Shown piece by piece: positions 21,124 through 23,118 of a stretch of DNA of 23,118 nucleotides; position 1 is the stretch's first letter; the number at the start of each line of letters is the position of its first letter. The translations under genes and the position numbers were made by a program. Source of the stretch: a virus; the IMG/VR virus record IMGVR_UViG_3300023108_000161, positions 1 to 23,118 of that record; one strand, written 5' to 3'. The notes below the pieces were generated by a model. The model did no database searches. It was not told where the DNA came from and worked only from the letters and a program-made list of their open reading frames with translations.

Positions 21124-22524
21124 TTATTTCTGCTCGTGCGAGTCCCTGATAACTTCCAGTTTCATTTTATGTTCAAATGCATCACCAAACATAAAGTCGT
21201 GGCGAATGCCTATGATCTGATATAATCCAGATAATTTTTTATCTAGTTTCAAACTTTCTGGGGGATTTTCTCCCTTTTCTTCTGGGTTTGGAAATTGCAA
21301 ATAAACCAACATACCCAAGTCAACATCTGTCCTTCCGTTTACATTAATATCTATTTGGTGTCGTGTCAGTTCAGCAATAGCACTATCTCGGAAAGAAATA
21401 TTTTCAAAATGGAATTTGTCATATCCAAATTCTTTATCATCCCACAAATTGTGATTACCCATAGCAACATTAACGTTTGAAAATGGATGAAACATAATAC
21501 CAGAGTGGATGGGGTTTACCCTTTGTTTGTCATATAGATGATAGAAACTATCATATGTAAAATCTAATAGCGCCTGATTACCTTTGACCTTAGGCAAGTT
21601 TCCATTGGGTACACCAGCTTGATTAGGCGTGTAATCAAACATCATTAGATATGGCATTCTTTTTCCCATATCAAATCCAACCGTAAGACTTCCCATATAT
21701 CCAGTATTTAAATCATGGTAAATGTCTGTAAATGTTGGATGAGATACCCCATCCATAACCACATATTTTTCGTGAATCCAAGGGTGAATGTAGTTATACG
21801 ATGGTTCTCTGGAGTCACCCTCCGACCTTTCCATCTGGTCAGAAACATAGTTAAAACAGTCATATACCAGTCTGTTCGATTTGTATATATGAGCCATTTT
21901 TGATAAACTAGTACAATAGTTTTTCTTATCACTCTGGAAAAAGAGTGTGTTTGGCATATACTCTGGAGAACCTTTTGGTGCGGCCTGTCGGCAAACGTAA
22001 TTCATACATTTAAACCCAGACCAATAATTCGCTACAAAAACAAACTCTTCTCTCTTGAATTCTAAACCAAAAAAATCTAATCCCTTGTCTACAGCAATAA
22101 ACTCGTCATAAATCTGTTGCAATACCGCTTTTGGTTTTCCATCAAATCTTTTTGTTGCAACCATACTAGAATCACGATAAGCTTCTTCGGATGACAATCT
22201 AAGAGTATACATAGATTCTCTATCTTCTTTCAAAACTCTGTTGGTAATTCCAGTTACAACAAAAGTATATTTTAAAGGTGTGACTCCCTGTTCAGATTGA
22301 AACTCCACAATAACCTTTTCGGTTCCTCTGAGTTTTAATCTTCTTACTAAGTTTTTTGCATCACCAATAGCCAACTCCCCAAAAATGCCTTGGGTTAGTA
22401 CGTTTTCAAAAATGGTTAATTGTCCAGCAAAGTTCTGTAAATCTTGTGTACCACCCTCTCCCACCAACTTGAAGACGTTTGGTCTAAATCGGCCAGGAAC
22501 GGTTCTGGGTTTTGTATTCGACAT
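21124..22524 (-). CDS. Baseplate hub protein, gp27-like (tail-tube-adapter fold)
   Basis: A 466-aa protein placed between gp53 and the gp5-like spike, where a hub subunit is expected. The first 120 residues have the pattern of the gp27/gpD/VgrG hub fold: DLQNFAGQLTIFENVLTQGI, then FGELAIGDAKNLVRRLKLRG, then TEKVIVEFQSE, and later YTLRLSSEEAYRDSSMVATK with a FDGK turn. In this fold two tube-like domains form a trimer that links the six-fold tail tube to the three-fold spike. The rest (about 150-466) has no motif I can name with certainty. T4 gp27 is 391 aa, so this one is longer. The start codon follows the gp53 stop as TAATTATG, and this gene's own stop joins the spike gene in the same way. 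No strong Shine-Dalgarno is visible, which suggests coupled translation. The hub role rests on position and fold pattern, not on a close match. Confidence 0.72.
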   Translation of the reverse strand: MSNTKPRTVPGRFRPNVFKLVGEGGTQDLQNFAGQLTIFENVLTQGIFGELAIGDAKNLVRRLKLRGTEKVIVEFQSEQGVTPLKYTFVVTGITNRVLKEDRESMYTLRLSSEEAYRDSSMVATKRFDGKPKAVLQQIYDEFIAVDKGLDFFGLEFKREEFVFVANYWSGFKCMNYVCRQAAPKGSPEYMPNTLFFQSDKKNYCTSLSKMAHIYKSNRLVYDCFNYVSDQMERSEGDSREPSYNYIHPWIHEKYVVMDGVSHPTFTDIYHDLNTGYMGSLTVGFDMGKRMPYLMMFDYTPNQAGVPNGNLPKVKGNQALLDFTYDSFYHLYDKQRVNPIHSGIMFHPFSNVNVAMGNHNLWDDKEFGYDKFHFENISFRDSAIAELTRHQIDINVNGRTDVDLGMLVYLQFPNPEEKGENPPESLKLDKKLSGLYQIIGIRHDFMFGDAFEHKMKLEVIRDSHEQK

Positions 22525-22526
22525 AA

Positions 22527-23033
22527 TTAAGCTCTAAGCAATGATTCGTATTGTCTTGCAAACGAAATGATATATTCTTTTTTTACTAGAAAAATATTTC
22601 TTCGTTTTTCATTTTCTTCTACTTCGTGTTCAAAGTTTGTTATAGGAACAATTTGTCCACCAACTCCATCCAAGTGATCAAAGTCTACTTGGATGTCTGT
22701 CCCAGCAAATATATAATGGTGGGCCTCGTTTAATCTTTCTGAACTTCCATATTTTGCCAAAGCCCAGTCTCTAAGTTCTTCCGCCGGTTTTAACCAGTCA
22801 TGATAAGGATTAATAATATCATTTACCAAAAGTATAGTCCAATAATATTCAACATGTCCGTAGTAATCGTATGAAATTTGCCACGGAGTCTGACCATCTC
22901 TCAAAGTGATTTTTTCAAGTATCAAAACCTCATCGATTCTTTCGTTCGGTGCAACCCTACGAAAAATATCAGGGGTATCTATTTCAACCCCATCAATAAC
23001 ATAGTTTCTTCTAGGAAACCTATCAAAGAACAT
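22527..23033 (-). CDS. gp53: Baseplate wedge protein gp53
   Basis: A 168-aa protein, close to the size of T4 gp53 (about 196 aa). gp53 is a wedge subunit that clamps neighbouring wedges together around the hub. The visible hallmark is the central block DGQTPWQISYDYYGHVEYYW followed by TILLVNDIINPYHDW (about residues 46-80), a LysM-like region typical of the family. The N-terminus MFFDRFPRRNYVIDG also has the usual look of marine T4-like gp53. The ATG at 23033 has an AGGAG Shine-Dalgarno 8 bases upstream (23042-23046) that overlaps the stop of the preceding gene. It is followed by the hub gene after only 2 bases. T4 likewise has gene 53 next to gene 5. Confidence 0.9.
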   Translation of the reverse strand: MFFDRFPRRNYVIDGVEIDTPDIFRRVAPNERIDEVLILEKITLRDGQTPWQISYDYYGHVEYYWTILLVNDIINPYHDWLKPAEELRDWALAKYGSSERLNEAHHYIFAGTDIQVDFDHLDGVGGQIVPITNFEHEVEENEKRRNIFLVKKEYIISFARQYESLLRA

Positions 23034-23044
23034 TGTATCTACTC

Positions 23045-23118
23045 CTACTTAATATCTTTTCTATCTCTGAGAAGAATTTCTTTAAACATCAGAGACAAGG
23101 TAACTTCTGTTGGCGCAC
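23045..23118 (-). CDS. C-terminal end of an upstream tail/baseplate gene (possibly gp48-like), partial
   Basis: Reading leftward from the right edge, 23 codons are open and end at a TAG (23047-23045). The tail reads APTEVTLSLMFKEILLRD then RKDIK. The pattern 'PTxVxLSLxFKEIxxL' resembles the extreme C-termini of T4-like tail-tube cap proteins of the gp48/gp54 type, as I recall them, and such a gene next to gp53 would fit a baseplate cluster. With only 23 residues the assignment is tentative. The stop is nested in the Shine-Dalgarno of the next gene (TAGGAG), so the two are co-transcribed and probably translationally coupled. Confidence 0.5.
   Translation of the reverse strand, partial: APTEVTLSLMFKEILLRDRKDIK

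Noticed and set aside
1-23118. Possible tRNA, insertion sequence, attachment site or homing endonuclease
   Set aside because: The window is filled by coding sequence with gaps of at most about 55 bases, and no gene shows the motifs of a transposase, integrase or HNH/GIY-YIG nuclease.

Overview
The window is a stretch of a T4-like (Straboviridae/Kyanoviridae-type) myovirus genome, most like the marine T4-like phages of cyanobacteria, SAR11 or related hosts. The evidence is a run of recognisable T4-type baseplate proteins in T4-like order, all on the minus strand: gp53, a gp27-like hub, a gp5-like spike, gp25, a PAAR spike tip, gp6, a protein in the gp7 position, gp8, and then very large Ser/Thr/Gly/Asn-rich adhesin-like proteins. 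By eye the base composition is moderately AT-rich (not counted). T4-type late promoter octamers (TATAAATA on the coding strand) occur at several places, so a gp55-like late sigma factor would be expected elsewhere in the genome. No genes typical of a bacterial chromosome are present.

Layout in transcription order, from the right edge to the left. 23118-23045: C-terminal tail of an upstream tail or baseplate gene. 23033-17266: gp53, hub (466 aa), spike (725 aa), an orphan coiled-coil protein (312 aa, GTG start), gp25 and PAAR tip. 17253-11484: gp6 and the 1287-aa gp7-position protein. 11428-9349: a 149-aa virion-type protein behind the cleanest late promoter, then gp8. 9339-2059: a giant 2426-aa DUF4815-type protein where T4 has genes 9/10/11. 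2059-1: a short coiled-coil protein (88 aa), a 281-aa fibre-like protein with a duplicated domain, and the N-terminal 309 codons of another fibre protein that runs off the left edge.

The products would build one machine. The hub, spike and PAAR tip form the central needle. gp25, gp6, the gp7-position protein, gp8 and gp53 form the wedges. The giant protein and the small fibre genes probably form the periphery that meets the host. The coding is very compact: the largest gap between genes is about 55 bases, and junctions include TAATG overlaps, two TAATTATG junctions and several Shine-Dalgarno sites nested in the preceding stop codon. No stretch over 300 bases lacks a gene. I saw no tRNA, CRISPR array, insertion sequence, integrase or convincing terminator.

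The most unusual content is modular. Short beta-rich modules (GxGY repeats; a GN-YEV...PTHTSGT module; a TDWADVG module) recur across several different baseplate proteins, in places apparently grafted into loops of conserved domains. The spike carries nine 9-residue repeats and shows no lysozyme domain. Two TATAAATA octamers sit exactly 5 bases before an ATG. I do not see a clearly new biological system such as a defence island; the novelty is in the architecture of the baseplate and fibre proteins.
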